This document shows, one piece after another, positions 34,230-43,465 of a stretch of DNA of 47,223 bases. The stretch comes from DATAEK01 sp036258055. Its GTDB lineage: Bacteria; Acidobacteriota; Vicinamibacteria; Vicinamibacterales; 2-12-FULL-66-21. The first letter of the stretch is position 1; each line of letters begins with the position of its first letter. Under the pieces are notes generated by a model. The model ran no database searches and was not told the origin of the DNA. It saw only the letters and a list, made by a program, of their open reading frames with translations. The stretch lies in assembly GCA_036258055.1 (NCBI GenBank), contig DATAEK010000415.1, positions 1 to 47,223 of the forward strand, given 5' to 3'. A program made the translations under genes and the position numbers.

Positions 34230-35358
34230 CGCCAGTCTTCGCGACCGGGGCGGCTGCGGGCTCAGGCGTCAACGCAAGCGACAACTTCGACGGCTGACCG
34301 GCCTCCGTCGTCACCACCACCAGACCTGCGGGCGCGGCGTTCGGTACGGGGTTGGCCACCGCGGGCGCGACCGCCAGCCGCTGATCGAGCGTCAGTTTCC
34401 CGGCGGGCTTGCCGGTCTTCTGATCGAACCCTGGGATCTCGGCGGTCAGCCCCGCCAGCAACACGTGCGGACCAACGACCAGCGGTCCCGAGATTGGGCG
34501 AAACGTCACCCCTTGCTTCCAGCGCAACGCGCCGTTGATCCGGTCATAGGCGCGGAGCGTATTGTCCACGCCGGTGATGTACAGGTGCGCGTCATCGACA
34601 TCCGCTCGGCCGAGCGTTCGGTAGCCGATATTCAAAACGAAGTCTCGCTCGCCGTTTTCCGCCTTGAGGCAGAAGAACTGCTTCGAATCGTCGCCGACGT
34701 AGACCCGATCGCCGATGACCAGCGGTTCGGTAGGCGAAGAAGCCAGTTGCCGATCCCACAGAGGCTTGCCGGACTCCAGATCGAGGGCGACCAGCAGGCC
34801 AGGCTTCTGGGCAACGAACAATCTCCCGCCATCGATCGCCGGCCGCTCAACGACCTCCCCGGAGTCGCGTTCCCAGATCCGTGCGCCGTCCGACGCACGA
34901 AACGCTGCGAGTTTCCCGGCCCCCCCCAGGACCACCCAGCCACCGCGCACGAGCGGGGGCGCGGTCAGCTTTCCACTCGGGATCTTCCAGATTTCCTTGC
35001 CATCGGATATCTCGATCGCGGCAACCTCTCCGTCGCCTGCAACGATGATGAGTCCATCGTCGACTGACATCGGCATGGCGACCTTGCGCGTGACGCTCCA
35101 GATCTCTTCGCCGTCTGTCAGGCGTCGCGCCATCACCGTGCCCGAATCCAGCGCGATGACGATCCGATCTCCCGCAACGAGCGGAAGTGTCGAAGGCTCG
35201 GCAGAAAGTGCTTTGGACCAGGCCACCTTGGATGGAAAAGGGTGCGACGGTTTGGCGGGAGTCTGTTGAGCTGAGAGCCCCGCGGAGAAAAGCATCGCGT
35301 GGATCACAGCCGTTCGGGCGATGAACCTACAAGATATTGTGGTGCCGGCCCGACGCAC
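34201..35358 (-). CDS. Exported PQQ-like beta-propeller protein (BamB-like)
   Basis: This 385-residue protein has a signal peptide (basic MRRAG and R11/R15, hydrophobic AVIHAMLFSAGLSA, cleavage before QQTPAKP) and repeated PQQ-type blades: LTDGEEIWSVTRK, ISDGKEIWKIPSG, SDGARIWERDSG, LESGKPLWDRQLA and RINGALRWKQG. These form an eight-bladed-type propeller resembling BamB, the scaffold lipoprotein of outer-membrane protein assembly. No lipobox cysteine is visible, so BamB identity is not claimed. The start is a GTG at 35358, immediately preceded by AAGGT. It is divergent from guaA with overlapping promoter elements. Confidence 0.8.
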   Translation of the reverse strand: MRRAGTTISCRFIARTAVIHAMLFSAGLSAQQTPAKPSHPFPSKVAWSKALSAEPSTLPLVAGDRIVIALDSGTVMARRLTDGEEIWSVTRKVAMPMSVDDGLIIVAGDGEVAAIEISDGKEIWKIPSGKLTAPPLVRGGWVVLGGAGKLAAFRASDGARIWERDSGEVVERPAIDGGRLFVAQKPGLLVALDLESGKPLWDRQLASSPTEPLVIGDRVYVGDDSKQFFCLKAENGERDFVLNIGYRTLGRADVDDAHLYITGVDNTLRAYDRINGALRWKQGVTFRPISGPLVVGPHVLLAGLTAEIPGFDQKTGKPAGKLTLDQRLAVAPAVANPVPNAAPAGLVVVTTEAGQPSKLSLALTPEPAAAPVAKTGVTESQGQKR

Positions 35359-35362
35359 ACCT

Positions 35363-35368
35363 TATAAT
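35363..35368 (+). promoter_or_regulatory. Consensus -10 box upstream of guaA
   Basis: TATAAT lies 68 bases upstream of the guaA GTG start. The -35 region is weak (TGGTGC at 17-bp spacing). The same AT patch reads TATTAT on the minus strand, only five bases from the GTG of the divergent PQQ-propeller gene, so it may serve both directions. Confidence 0.5.
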
Positions 35369-35436
35369 AGCGCCATCGAACAGTCGGCCTGATTCTCGCA
35401 GCTCGGCTTCTTACGCTGCCCGTTCTCATTTTCCCC

Positions 35437-36972
35437 GTGTCGCATCAGACCCTCGTCGTCCTGGATTTCGGCTCGCAATTCACGCAGTTGATTGCGCGCC
35501 GGCTCCGCGAGCTGTCCATCTACTCGGAGATTCTGCCGTTCGACACGCCGGTCGGCGAGGTCATGGGGCGCCGGCCCGTGGGCATCATTCTCTCGGGCGG
35601 CCCCAAGAGCGTGTCGGAACCCGGTGCGCCACACTGCGAGCCGGGAGTGTTTTCGGCCGGCGTACCCGTACTCGGCATCTGCTACGGCATGCAGCTGATG
35701 ACGCACACGCTCGGTGGGGAAGTCGCGCCCGCGCCACATCGCGAATTCGGGCATGCGCTGATCAACATCACCCCCGATGCGCCGCTGCTGTCAACTGTAC
35801 CGTCCGAGCTGCGGGTGTGGGCGAGTCACGGCGACTTCGTGAAATCGGCGCCCGCGGGTTTCACGGTCACAGCCACCAGCGCCAACGCGCCGGTCGCGGC
35901 GATGGCCGCGCCCGATCGCCGGCTCTACGCGCTGCTGTTCCACCCGGAAGTCGCCCACACGGAAAAGGGCACTGAAATCCTGCGGAGCTTCGCGTTTGGC
36001 GTCTGCGGCTGCACGGGCGACTGGACGATGTCGTCCTTCGTGCAGGAGGCTACCGACAGAATCAAGTCCCAGATCGGCTCCGGCCGCGTCGTCTGCGGAC
36101 TCAGCGGCGGCGTCGATTCGACGGTGGCGGCGATGCTGCTTCACCGGGCGGTCGGCGATCGGCTGACGTGCATCTTCGTGGACAACGGCGTGATGCGCCT
36201 CGACGAGGCTCAACAGATCCGCAGCCGTTTCGAGCGTCTGCATTTGCCACTGGTGTTCGCAGACGCCGCGGATCTGTTCCTCGATCGGCTGGCGGGCATC
36301 ACCGAACCCGAACAGAAGCGCAAGATCATCGGCGCCACGTTCATCGACGTCTTCGAAGCAGAGGCGGCAAAGCTCGGACGCTTCGATTTCCTCGGGCAGG
36401 GCACTCTGTACCCGGACGTGATCGAAAGCGTCTCGGTCGTCGGCCCGTCACACGTGATCAAGAGTCACCACAATGTGGGTGGGCTCCCGGAGCGCATGCG
36501 ATTCAAGCTGGTCGAGCCGCTGCGGCAACTCTTCAAGGACGAAGTGCGGGTTCTGGGCAAAGAGCTCGGACTCGAAGACGAGTTCGTGTGGCGCCAACCG
36601 TTTCCGGGGCCCGGGCTGGCCGTGCGCATCCTCGGCGAGGTCACCGCTTCGCGCCTGAACCTGGTTCGCCGCGCTGACCAGATCGTCGCGGAAGAAGTGA
36701 AGCGTGCCGGCTGGTATCGCCGGCTGTGGCAGTCGTTCGCGGTGCTGCTGCCGGTGCAGAGCGTCGGCGTCATGGGCGATGCCCGGACCTACGAGTACAC
36801 GCTCGCGCTGCGGGCCGTCGAGAGCAAGGACGGGATGACCGCGGATTGGGCGCGGTTACCCCACGAGCTGCTGGCGGCGATTTCGTCGCGCATCGTGAAC
36901 GAGGTCAAGGGGATCAACCGCGTCGTCTACGACATCAGCTCGAAGCCGCCGTCGACTATTGAATGGGAATAA
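35437..36972 (+). CDS. guaA: GMP synthase (glutamine-hydrolysing)
   Basis: This 511-residue enzyme converts XMP to GMP using glutamine and ATP. The class I glutaminase domain has the nucleophile in GICYGMQ (C82) and the partner residues in FHPEV (H169, E171). The ATP-pyrophosphatase domain has the P-loop LSGGVDSTVAAML (about 221-233). The dimerisation domain ends in NRVVYDISSKPPSTIEWE, the typical GuaA C-terminus. The start is a GTG, which places LVVLDFGSQFTQLIARR where the family begins. No Shine-Dalgarno sequence is evident. Confidence 0.97.
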   Translation: MSHQTLVVLDFGSQFTQLIARRLRELSIYSEILPFDTPVGEVMGRRPVGIILSGGPKSVSEPGAPHCEPGVFSAGVPVLGICYGMQLMTHTLGGEVAPAPHREFGHALINITPDAPLLSTVPSELRVWASHGDFVKSAPAGFTVTATSANAPVAAMAAPDRRLYALLFHPEVAHTEKGTEILRSFAFGVCGCTGDWTMSSFVQEATDRIKSQIGSGRVVCGLSGGVDSTVAAMLLHRAVGDRLTCIFVDNGVMRLDEAQQIRSRFERLHLPLVFADAADLFLDRLAGITEPEQKRKIIGATFIDVFEAEAAKLGRFDFLGQGTLYPDVIESVSVVGPSHVIKSHHNVGGLPERMRFKLVEPLRQLFKDEVRVLGKELGLEDEFVWRQPFPGPGLAVRILGEVTASRLNLVRRADQIVAEEVKRAGWYRRLWQSFAVLLPVQSVGVMGDARTYEYTLALRAVESKDGMTADWARLPHELLAAISSRIVNEVKGINRVVYDISSKPPSTIEWE

Positions 36973-36974
36973 TC

Positions 36975-37075
36975 TGCAATGATCATTGAGGATTGTTGAC
37001 TGAAGATTGATGCTCGTGGGTTGTGGTTTTGAGGAATTGAGGCTCGAGTGCTTATTGAGGATTGCGGATTGCCGG
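36975..37075 (-). repeat. Heptad repeat array, left (inverted) arm
   Basis: This region holds degenerate 7-bp units of the form GATTG-x-G (for example ATTGAGGATTGCGGATTG at 37054-37071). They are the reverse complement of the CAATC heptads in the right arm. The first units start two bases after the guaA stop codon region. Units are separated by short non-repeat stretches. Confidence 0.65.
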
Positions 37076-37122
37076 TTGGTGTCGTGAGGGGTCGTGCCAA
37101 GCGCAGCTGTCGCCTGCCGCAT

Positions 37123-37264
37123 CCCAATCACCCATCTACAATCCACAATCCACAATCCACAATTCCCAATCCCCAATCCCCAATCCACAATCCAGCGATC
37201 AGCAATCCTCAATCCCTCAATCCACAATCAGCGATCGGCAATCCTCAATCCTCAATCCGCAATG
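37123..37264 (+). repeat. Heptad repeat array CNCAATC, right arm, running into the dnaE start
   Basis: About 15 tandem 7-bp units of consensus C-N-CAATC (CACAATC, CCCAATC, CTCAATC, CGCAATg) fill the 140 bp before dnaE. The last unit merges with its ATG. The segment 37236-37256 is the reverse complement of 37054-37074 at 20 of 21 positions, so the two arms can fold together. The unit size and base pattern recall the cyanobacterial short tandem heptanucleotide repeats (STRR). Confidence 0.8.
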
Positions 37265-40200
37265 ACTGAATTCGTCCACCTTCACCTGCATTCGGAGTAC
37301 TCGCTCCTGGATGGCGCGTGCCGGATCGAGGAGCTGCTCGACCGCGCGGTGCAGTTGAAGATGCCGGCGCTCGCGATTACCGAGCACGGCAACATGTTCT
37401 CCTCGATCGTCTTCCACGATCAGGCGAGGAAGCGCGGGATCAATCCGATCCTGGGGTGCGAGGTCTACGTCGCACCCGATGATCGCCGGAGCCGCAGCGG
37501 CACGCCGGGGGAGACGGCGAATCACCTGGTTCTGCTCGCCGAGACGCGCGAGGGCTACCACAATCTGATCAAGCTGGTCTCGGCCGGCTACACCGAAGGC
37601 TTTTACTACAAACCGCGCATCGACAAGAGCCTGCTGGCGCAGTACGCGAAGGGGCTGATCGGATTGAGCAGCTGCCTCAAAGGGGAGGTCGCCAGCGGCA
37701 TCCGGACCGAGCAGCACCAGAAAGCCCTCCACGCAGCGGCGACGTACCGCGACATCCTGGGTCCGGGAAACTTTTTCCTGGAGATGCAATACCAGGGCAT
37801 CGACGATCAGCGGGTCGTGAACATCGGGCTCCCGCCGATCGCGAAAGCGCTCGCCCTGGATCTGGTCTGCACCAACGACGTGCACTACCTCCAGAACTCG
37901 GACTACCGGCCGCACGACATTCTGCTCTGTATCGGTACCGGCAAGACGGTCACCGATACCGAGCGCCTCCGCTACCACGGCGACCAGTTCTACCTGAAGA
38001 CGCCGGAGGAGATGGCGGGCGTGTTCGCAGAATTCCCGCACGCGCTGGCCAACACGGCCCGCATCGCCGAGCGCTGCCACGTCGATCTGTCCGGGACAGT
38101 CAATCACCTTCCCAACTTCGACGTGCCAGCGGGCTTCACTCTCGACGAGTACTTCGAGCACGTCGTCCGCGAGGGATTCACACAGCGACTCGCCCGGCTC
38201 AAGGGCCTCGCGGCGCGTGGGGTGCTCGCGCACACCATCGACGAGTACGAGCGGCGCCTGACCTACGAAGTCGAGATGATCAAGCAGATGAAGTATCCCG
38301 GATACTTCCTGATCGTCTGGGACTTCATCCGCTACGCGCGCGAGCAGGGAATTCCCGTCGGCCCGGGGCGCGGCTCGGCTGCCGGCAGCTTCGTTGCGTA
38401 CTGCCTGCGGATCACCGATGTCGATCCGATCGAGTACGACCTCATCTTCGAGCGCTTCCTGAACCCGGAGCGGGTGTCGCTGCCTGACATCGACATCGAT
38501 TTCTGCGAACGTCGCCGCGGCGAAGTGATCGACTACGTCACGCGAAAGTACGGACGCGAGAACGTCGCGCAAATCATCACCTTCGGCACGATGAAGGCGC
38601 GGGCCGTCGTGCGCGACGTGGCGCGGGTCATGGACATCCCGTACGCGGACGCGGACCGCGTCGCGAAGGCCGTGCCGCCCGCGTTGGACATGACGCTGGC
38701 GAAGGCGCTCGAAGAGAGCCCGGCGCTCAAGGAGATGGAGCAGAAGGACGAGCGGGTCAAGGAACTGCTCGCCATCGCGCGGCGTCTCGAGGGCATGACG
38801 CGCCACGCCTCGGTCCATGCCGCCGGCGTCGTCATCGCGCCGCGGCCGCTGACCGAGTTCGTGCCGCTCTACAAGAGTCCGAAGGACGAAATCGTCACTC
38901 AGTGGGCGATGAAGGAGGTCGAGCGCGTCGGCCTGCTCAAGATGGACTTCCTCGGGCTCAGCACGCTCACCCTCATCCGCGACGCGCTCGAGGAGATCAA
39001 ACGGACCGAAGGCATCGAGCTCGATATCGATGCGATTCCGCTCGACGACGCGAAGACCTACAAGCTGTTCTGCGAAGGACAGACCTACGGCGTGTTCCAG
39101 TTCGAGAGCTCCGGGATGCGTGAGCTGTTGCGCAAGGCGAAGCCCGAGCGCCTCGACGATCTGATCGCGCTGAACGCGCTCTATCGGCCCGGACCGCTGA
39201 AGAGCGGCATGGTCGACGACTTCATCGCGCGAAAGCAGGGAAAGACCGAGGTCAAGTACGAGCTGCCGGCCCTGAAGCCCATCCTGTCCGACACCTACGG
39301 CGTCATCGCCTATCAGGAACAGGTCATGCGAATCGCGGCGGTCCTCGCCGGCTTTTCGATGGGCCAGTCTGACGTGCTGCGCAAGGCCATGGGAAAGAAG
39401 GATCCCAAGGTCATGGCCAAGCAGCGCGAAGCCTTCATGACCGGAGCGCGGGCCAACAGCATCAACGAGAAGAAGGCCGCGAAGATCTTCGATCTGATGG
39501 AGTACTTCGCCGGGTACGGCTTCAACAAGTCGCATTCGACCACCTACGCGTGGGTGGCCTATCAGACGGCGTTCCTGAAAGCGAACTACACGCGGCATTT
39601 CGTGGCGGCGCTGCTGACGATCGAAGCGGCCAACACCGACAAGCTCGCGATGTACCTCGGTGAATGCCGCGAGCTCGAGGTGCCGATCCTGCCGCCCGAC
39701 GTGAACTCGAGCGAGCTTGCCTTCACCGTCGTGCCGGAGGGGGTTCGCTTCGGGCTGTGCGCGATCAAGAACGTCGGCGAGGGAGCGGTCCTGTCGATTC
39801 TCGGCGTGCGGCGCGAACTGGGACGGATCGATTCGCTCTACACGTTGTGCGAGCACGTGGACCTTCGGCTGGTGAACAAGCGCGTGCTCGAGAGCCTCAT
39901 CAAGGCGGGCGCTCTCGACTCGATCGCGGCCGGATCGGGTGGAGCGGCCGCGATCCGCGCCCGTCTTTTCAACGCTGTGGACAGAGCCATCGAACACGGC
40001 AGCCGGCATCAACGCGACCGCGACAAGGGCCAGCATCAGCTCTTCGGCGCGTTCGGCGACGACGAGCCTGCGGCCACTGTCAGGCTTCCAGACGCTCCGG
40101 CGTGGACAGAAACACAGCAGCTGACGTTCGAGAAGGAAGCTCTGGGCCTCTACATGAGCGGGCATCCGCTCGAGCGTTTTGCAGAGGAGCTGAAGATCTT

Positions 40201-40738
40201 CGGCGCGCGCCGCATCGCGGAGCTGACGAGCTCCGAAGCGGACATCTGGGTGGGTGGCGTGGTCTCGGGTCTCCGTCCGCTCAAAACGCGGAAGGGTGAC
40301 CGCATGGCGGTGTTCATGCTCGAGGACATCGCCGGCGGGATAGAGGTCGTCGTCTTCCCGGAGACGTTCGCGAAGCATGCGTCGCTCATCGAAGCGGATG
40401 CGATGCTGCTCGTCCGAGGCAAGCTCGAAAAAGACGAGGAGTCGGCGCGGCTCGTCGCGACGGAGCTGATGCCGATCGCGGCTCTCAGAGAGCGCACGAC
40501 GCGCGAGGTCGCGATTCACCTCTCAGCCCCGCCGCACGGCCGGCCGACGTTCGAAGCGCTCGCGGAGCTCCTGGCCCGTCATCGCGGAGATCGCCGCGTC
40601 TACCTCGAGCTCGACGTACCCGGTCAGCCCAAACCGTTGCGTGTCCGGGCGGATGTCGCCCAGCGCGTCAAGCCCTCTGAGCGCCTGGTCACCGAAGTCG
40701 AGCAACTCTGCGGCGCCGGCACGGTAGAGTTACGCTAG
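37262..40738 (+). CDS. dnaE: DNA polymerase III alpha subunit
   Basis: This 1158-residue replicative polymerase opens with the PHP domain FVHLHLHSEYSLLDGA, ITEHGN, GCEVYVAP, NHLVLLAE and TNDVHYL, whose His/Asp/Glu metal ligands look intact. The catalytic palm has GPGRGSAAGSFVAYCL and LPDIDIDF (about 407-414, two catalytic Asp). The beta-binding/helix-hairpin part contains FAGYGFNKSHS, and an OB fold lies near 990-1040 (WVGGVVSGLRPLKTRKGDRM). The ATG at 37262 aligns with the family start. The frame is open 56 codons upstream, but only through the heptad repeats. There is no Shine-Dalgarno; the repeat array abuts the start. It begins the dnaE-accA-recJ-lpt-rpoN run. Confidence 0.97.
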   Translation: MTEFVHLHLHSEYSLLDGACRIEELLDRAVQLKMPALAITEHGNMFSSIVFHDQARKRGINPILGCEVYVAPDDRRSRSGTPGETANHLVLLAETREGYHNLIKLVSAGYTEGFYYKPRIDKSLLAQYAKGLIGLSSCLKGEVASGIRTEQHQKALHAAATYRDILGPGNFFLEMQYQGIDDQRVVNIGLPPIAKALALDLVCTNDVHYLQNSDYRPHDILLCIGTGKTVTDTERLRYHGDQFYLKTPEEMAGVFAEFPHALANTARIAERCHVDLSGTVNHLPNFDVPAGFTLDEYFEHVVREGFTQRLARLKGLAARGVLAHTIDEYERRLTYEVEMIKQMKYPGYFLIVWDFIRYAREQGIPVGPGRGSAAGSFVAYCLRITDVDPIEYDLIFERFLNPERVSLPDIDIDFCERRRGEVIDYVTRKYGRENVAQIITFGTMKARAVVRDVARVMDIPYADADRVAKAVPPALDMTLAKALEESPALKEMEQKDERVKELLAIARRLEGMTRHASVHAAGVVIAPRPLTEFVPLYKSPKDEIVTQWAMKEVERVGLLKMDFLGLSTLTLIRDALEEIKRTEGIELDIDAIPLDDAKTYKLFCEGQTYGVFQFESSGMRELLRKAKPERLDDLIALNALYRPGPLKSGMVDDFIARKQGKTEVKYELPALKPILSDTYGVIAYQEQVMRIAAVLAGFSMGQSDVLRKAMGKKDPKVMAKQREAFMTGARANSINEKKAAKIFDLMEYFAGYGFNKSHSTTYAWVAYQTAFLKANYTRHFVAALLTIEAANTDKLAMYLGECRELEVPILPPDVNSSELAFTVVPEGVRFGLCAIKNVGEGAVLSILGVRRELGRIDSLYTLCEHVDLRLVNKRVLESLIKAGALDSIAAGSGGAAAIRARLFNAVDRAIEHGSRHQRDRDKGQHQLFGAFGDDEPAATVRLPDAPAWTETQQLTFEKEALGLYMSGHPLERFAEELKIFGARRIAELTSSEADIWVGGVVSGLRPLKTRKGDRMAVFMLEDIAGGIEVVVFPETFAKHASLIEADAMLLVRGKLEKDEESARLVATELMPIAALRERTTREVAIHLSAPPHGRPTFEALAELLARHRGDRRVYLELDVPGQPKPLRVRADVAQRVKPSERLVTEVEQLCGAGTVELR

Positions 40739-40741
40739 CCC

Positions 40742-41746
40742 ATGCCTGACCTTCTCGAATTCGAAGAGCCCATCGGCGTCCTGCTGAAAGAAATCGAAGC
40801 GCTGAGCATGATGCCGCGCACGCCGGAGCGTGAACGGTCGATCGACAGCCTGCGCAAGCGCGCCGACGAGATCCGGGCGGACTTGTACGCCAACCTCACG
40901 CCCTGGCAGCGCGTCCTCGTCGCCCGCCATCCGAACCGGCCGAACACGCTCGACTACGTCGAACGCCTGTTCACCGGATTCGACGAGCTGCACGGCGATC
41001 GCCGGTTCGCCGACGATGCGGCGATCGTGTGCGGGTTTGCGGACTACCGGGGTCAGCCCGTGGCCGTCATGGGCCATCAGAAGGGCAGCGACACGAAGCA
41101 GAAAATCTTCAGGAACTTCGGGTACGCACGGCCTGAAGGCTATCGCAAGGCGCTCCGGGTGATGCTGCTCGCCCAGAAATTCGCCCGGCCGATCGTCGTG
41201 TTCGTGGACACGCCGGCCGCGTACCCTGGCGTCGAATCCGAAGAACGTGGCGTCGCCGAAGCGATTGCGTTGAACCTTCGCGAGATGATCATGCTGACGG
41301 TGCCCATCGTGGTGATCGTCTGCGGTGAGGGGGGCAGCGGGGGAGCGCTCGGCATCGCGATCGGCGATCGCGTGCTGATGCAGGAGTTCTCGGTCTACAG
41401 CGTCATTCCTCCGGAAGGGTGCGCTGCGATCCTGTGGCGCGACGCGAATCGAAAGGTCGAGGCGTCGGCCGCGCTGAAGATCACGGCACCCGATCTGCTC
41501 GAGCTCGGCCTGATCGACGCGATCGTGCCGGAACCCTCCGGCGGCGCGCACAACGATCACGATCGTGCGACCGCGCTCGTCGATCAGGCGCTGACGCAGT
41601 CGCTGGCCGAGCTGCAGGCGATCCCCGTCGAGGTGCTGCTCGAGGCCCGCTATCAGAAGTTCCGTCACATGGGCGCGGAGGGCCAGGCATTCATCGACAT
41701 CGAGCGCCCGGCGGAATCCTCGCCGCCGCACGGTTCATCGCGATGA
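40742..41746 (+). CDS. accA: Acetyl-CoA carboxylase carboxyltransferase subunit alpha
   Basis: The 334-residue protein with AccD forms the carboxyltransferase that makes malonyl-CoA for fatty acid synthesis. The family pattern is clear: LEFEEPIGVLLKEIEAL at the start, then FTGFDELHGDRRFADDAAIV, GHQKGSDTKQKIFRNFG, VDTPAAYPGVESEERGVAEA and EGGSGGALGIAIGDRVLM, which carries the crotonase-fold oxyanion-hole glycines. It begins three bases after dnaE, an arrangement also found in E. coli. The stop overlaps the recJ start (ATGA). accD and accBC are not in the window. Confidence 0.96.
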   Translation: MPDLLEFEEPIGVLLKEIEALSMMPRTPERERSIDSLRKRADEIRADLYANLTPWQRVLVARHPNRPNTLDYVERLFTGFDELHGDRRFADDAAIVCGFADYRGQPVAVMGHQKGSDTKQKIFRNFGYARPEGYRKALRVMLLAQKFARPIVVFVDTPAAYPGVESEERGVAEAIALNLREMIMLTVPIVVIVCGEGGSGGALGIAIGDRVLMQEFSVYSVIPPEGCAAILWRDANRKVEASAALKITAPDLLELGLIDAIVPEPSGGAHNDHDRATALVDQALTQSLAELQAIPVEVLLEARYQKFRHMGAEGQAFIDIERPAESSPPHGSSR

Positions 41747-43458
41747 AAGCGCTCGTCTGGCAGCATCTGCCGTGCGACGACGGACAGGCGACCGCGCTGG
41801 CGGCTGCGCTCGCCCTTCATCCGACCGTCGCGCGGCTGCTGTGCCTGCGAGGCCTCGGCAATCCCGAAGACGCGTACCGGTTTCTGAACCCCTCGCTCGA
41901 CCAGCTCCACGATCCGTTCCGTCTCGCGGACATGGACCGCGCCGTCACGCGCATCGAAGAAGCGCTGGCAAAGAAAGAGCGCATTGCCATTCATGGTGAC
42001 TACGACGTCGACGGAATCACGTCGACCGTGATTCTGCGCCGCGCGCTGGAAATGCTCGGCGGCTCGGTCGTGCATTTCATCCCCGAGCGGATCCGCGACG
42101 GCTACGGGCTCCAGCCCGCCGCCATCGAGCGCCTGCACGCCGACGGTGTATCCCTGATTGTGTCGGTCGACTGTGGGATCCGCGGGCTCGACGCCGCGCG
42201 CACCGCCCGCGAGCGCGGCGTGGATCTGATCATCACGGATCACCACGAGCCCGAAGGTACGCTGCCACCGGCGCTCGCGGTGATCAACCCGAAACGCCAC
42301 GACTGCACCTATCCGGACAAGTACCTGGCGGGTGTCGGCGTCGCGCTGAAGCTCGTGCAGGCGTTGTGCGCGCGGGCCGGCCGTGAGAAGTGGTTGCCTG
42401 CCTTCGTCAAGATCGCGGCGCTCGGCACCCTCGCGGACGTCGTTCCGCTGGTCGGCGAGAACCGCGTGATCGCGCGCCTGGGCCTCGCGTCGCTGACCCG
42501 AGGGCCGCATACGATCGGGCTGCGTTCGCTCCTTGATGCCTCTGGTCTGAGCGGCAAAACCATCGACAGCTACCAGGTCGCGTTCATGATTGCCCCGCGC
42601 GTCAACGCTGCCGGGCGTATGAGCTCGCCGGACATCGCGACGCGTCTGCTCCTCGCGACCGACGAAGCGATGGGCGACGAAGCCCGCGACCTGGCGCAGC
42701 AGCTGAACGACGAGAACTTCCGGCGGCAGCAGGAGGAGCTCGAGCTCGTCACGCAGGCGCGCAAGGCGATCGAAACCGACCCCGCCATCGGCGCCCACAA
42801 CGTGCTCGTCATCGGCGGCGACGGCTGGCACCGCGGCGTCATCGGCATTGCCGCATCGAAGCTGGTCGACACCTATCATAAGCCGGCGATTGTCCTCTCC
42901 GTCGACGGCGACATCGCGCACGGATCCTGCCGCAGCATCCCCGATTTCGACATGCTCGGCGCCCTCGAACGCTGTGCGGATCTCTTCATCCGGTTCGGCG
43001 GCCACCGTCAGGCTGCGGGGCTGACGATGGAGGCGGCGCGCCTTCCTGAATTTCGATCGCGCATCAACGCGTGGGCCGACGAAATCCTCGAGCCCGATCA
43101 GCTCCGTCCGCGGCTGTTCATCGACGGACCGCTGCACCTGAAAGGCATCACCCACGATCTGGTCCGCGGACTGGACGCCATGGGGCCATTCGGCCTCGCG
43201 AATCCGCGCCCGGTGTTCCACGCCGGCCCCGTCGAGATCGTCGAGGGTCCGAAAGCGATCAAGGAACGCCATTTGAAGATGACGTTCAACCAGGATGGAC
43301 GGCGCTTCCGCGCCATCGCCTGGCGGGCCGCCGAACGAGCCGAATTCCTCGAAAAGAACCGCGCCGCCGTCGACCTCGCCTTCTCACTCGATCGCAACGA
43401 GTACCAGGGCGAGACCTACCTCGAGCTCAACGTCGCTGATATCAAGGCGGTAGAATAA
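41743..43458 (+). CDS. recJ: Single-stranded-DNA-specific exonuclease RecJ
   Basis: This 571-residue 5'-3' ssDNA exonuclease acts in recombination, base-excision and mismatch repair. DHH-family motifs are present: HGDYDVDGITST (about 84-95), SVDCGIRG, ITDHHEPEGT (DHH at 166-168) and, in the DHHA1 domain, RFGGHRQAAGLTME (about 417-430). An OB fold near the C-terminus contains HLKMTF. The N-terminal RVLGNPEDAYRFLNP-like segment (here RGLGNPEDAYRFLNPS) is typical. The ATG at 41743 overlaps the accA stop codon and is the correct start; the frame itself is open far into accA. Confidence 0.96.
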   Translation: MKALVWQHLPCDDGQATALAAALALHPTVARLLCLRGLGNPEDAYRFLNPSLDQLHDPFRLADMDRAVTRIEEALAKKERIAIHGDYDVDGITSTVILRRALEMLGGSVVHFIPERIRDGYGLQPAAIERLHADGVSLIVSVDCGIRGLDAARTARERGVDLIITDHHEPEGTLPPALAVINPKRHDCTYPDKYLAGVGVALKLVQALCARAGREKWLPAFVKIAALGTLADVVPLVGENRVIARLGLASLTRGPHTIGLRSLLDASGLSGKTIDSYQVAFMIAPRVNAAGRMSSPDIATRLLLATDEAMGDEARDLAQQLNDENFRRQQEELELVTQARKAIETDPAIGAHNVLVIGGDGWHRGVIGIAASKLVDTYHKPAIVLSVDGDIAHGSCRSIPDFDMLGALERCADLFIRFGGHRQAAGLTMEAARLPEFRSRINAWADEILEPDQLRPRLFIDGPLHLKGITHDLVRGLDAMGPFGLANPRPVFHAGPVEIVEGPKAIKERHLKMTFNQDGRRFRAIAWRAAERAEFLEKNRAAVDLAFSLDRNEYQGETYLELNVADIKAVE

Positions 43459-43465
43459 GAACATC

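Noticed and set aside
37094..37261. In-frame N-terminal extension of DnaE through the heptad repeats
   Set aside because: The 56 extra residues only translate the CAATC repeats. The family start is at the ATG at 37262.
37123..37264. CRISPR array
   Set aside because: Units are 7 bp without spacers, in tandem and inverted arrangement, with no cas genes nearby.
37217..40519. Open frame of 1100 codons on the minus strand
   Set aside because: It is antisense to dnaE and contains no domain signature, only a low-complexity His/Arg/Asp-rich translation.
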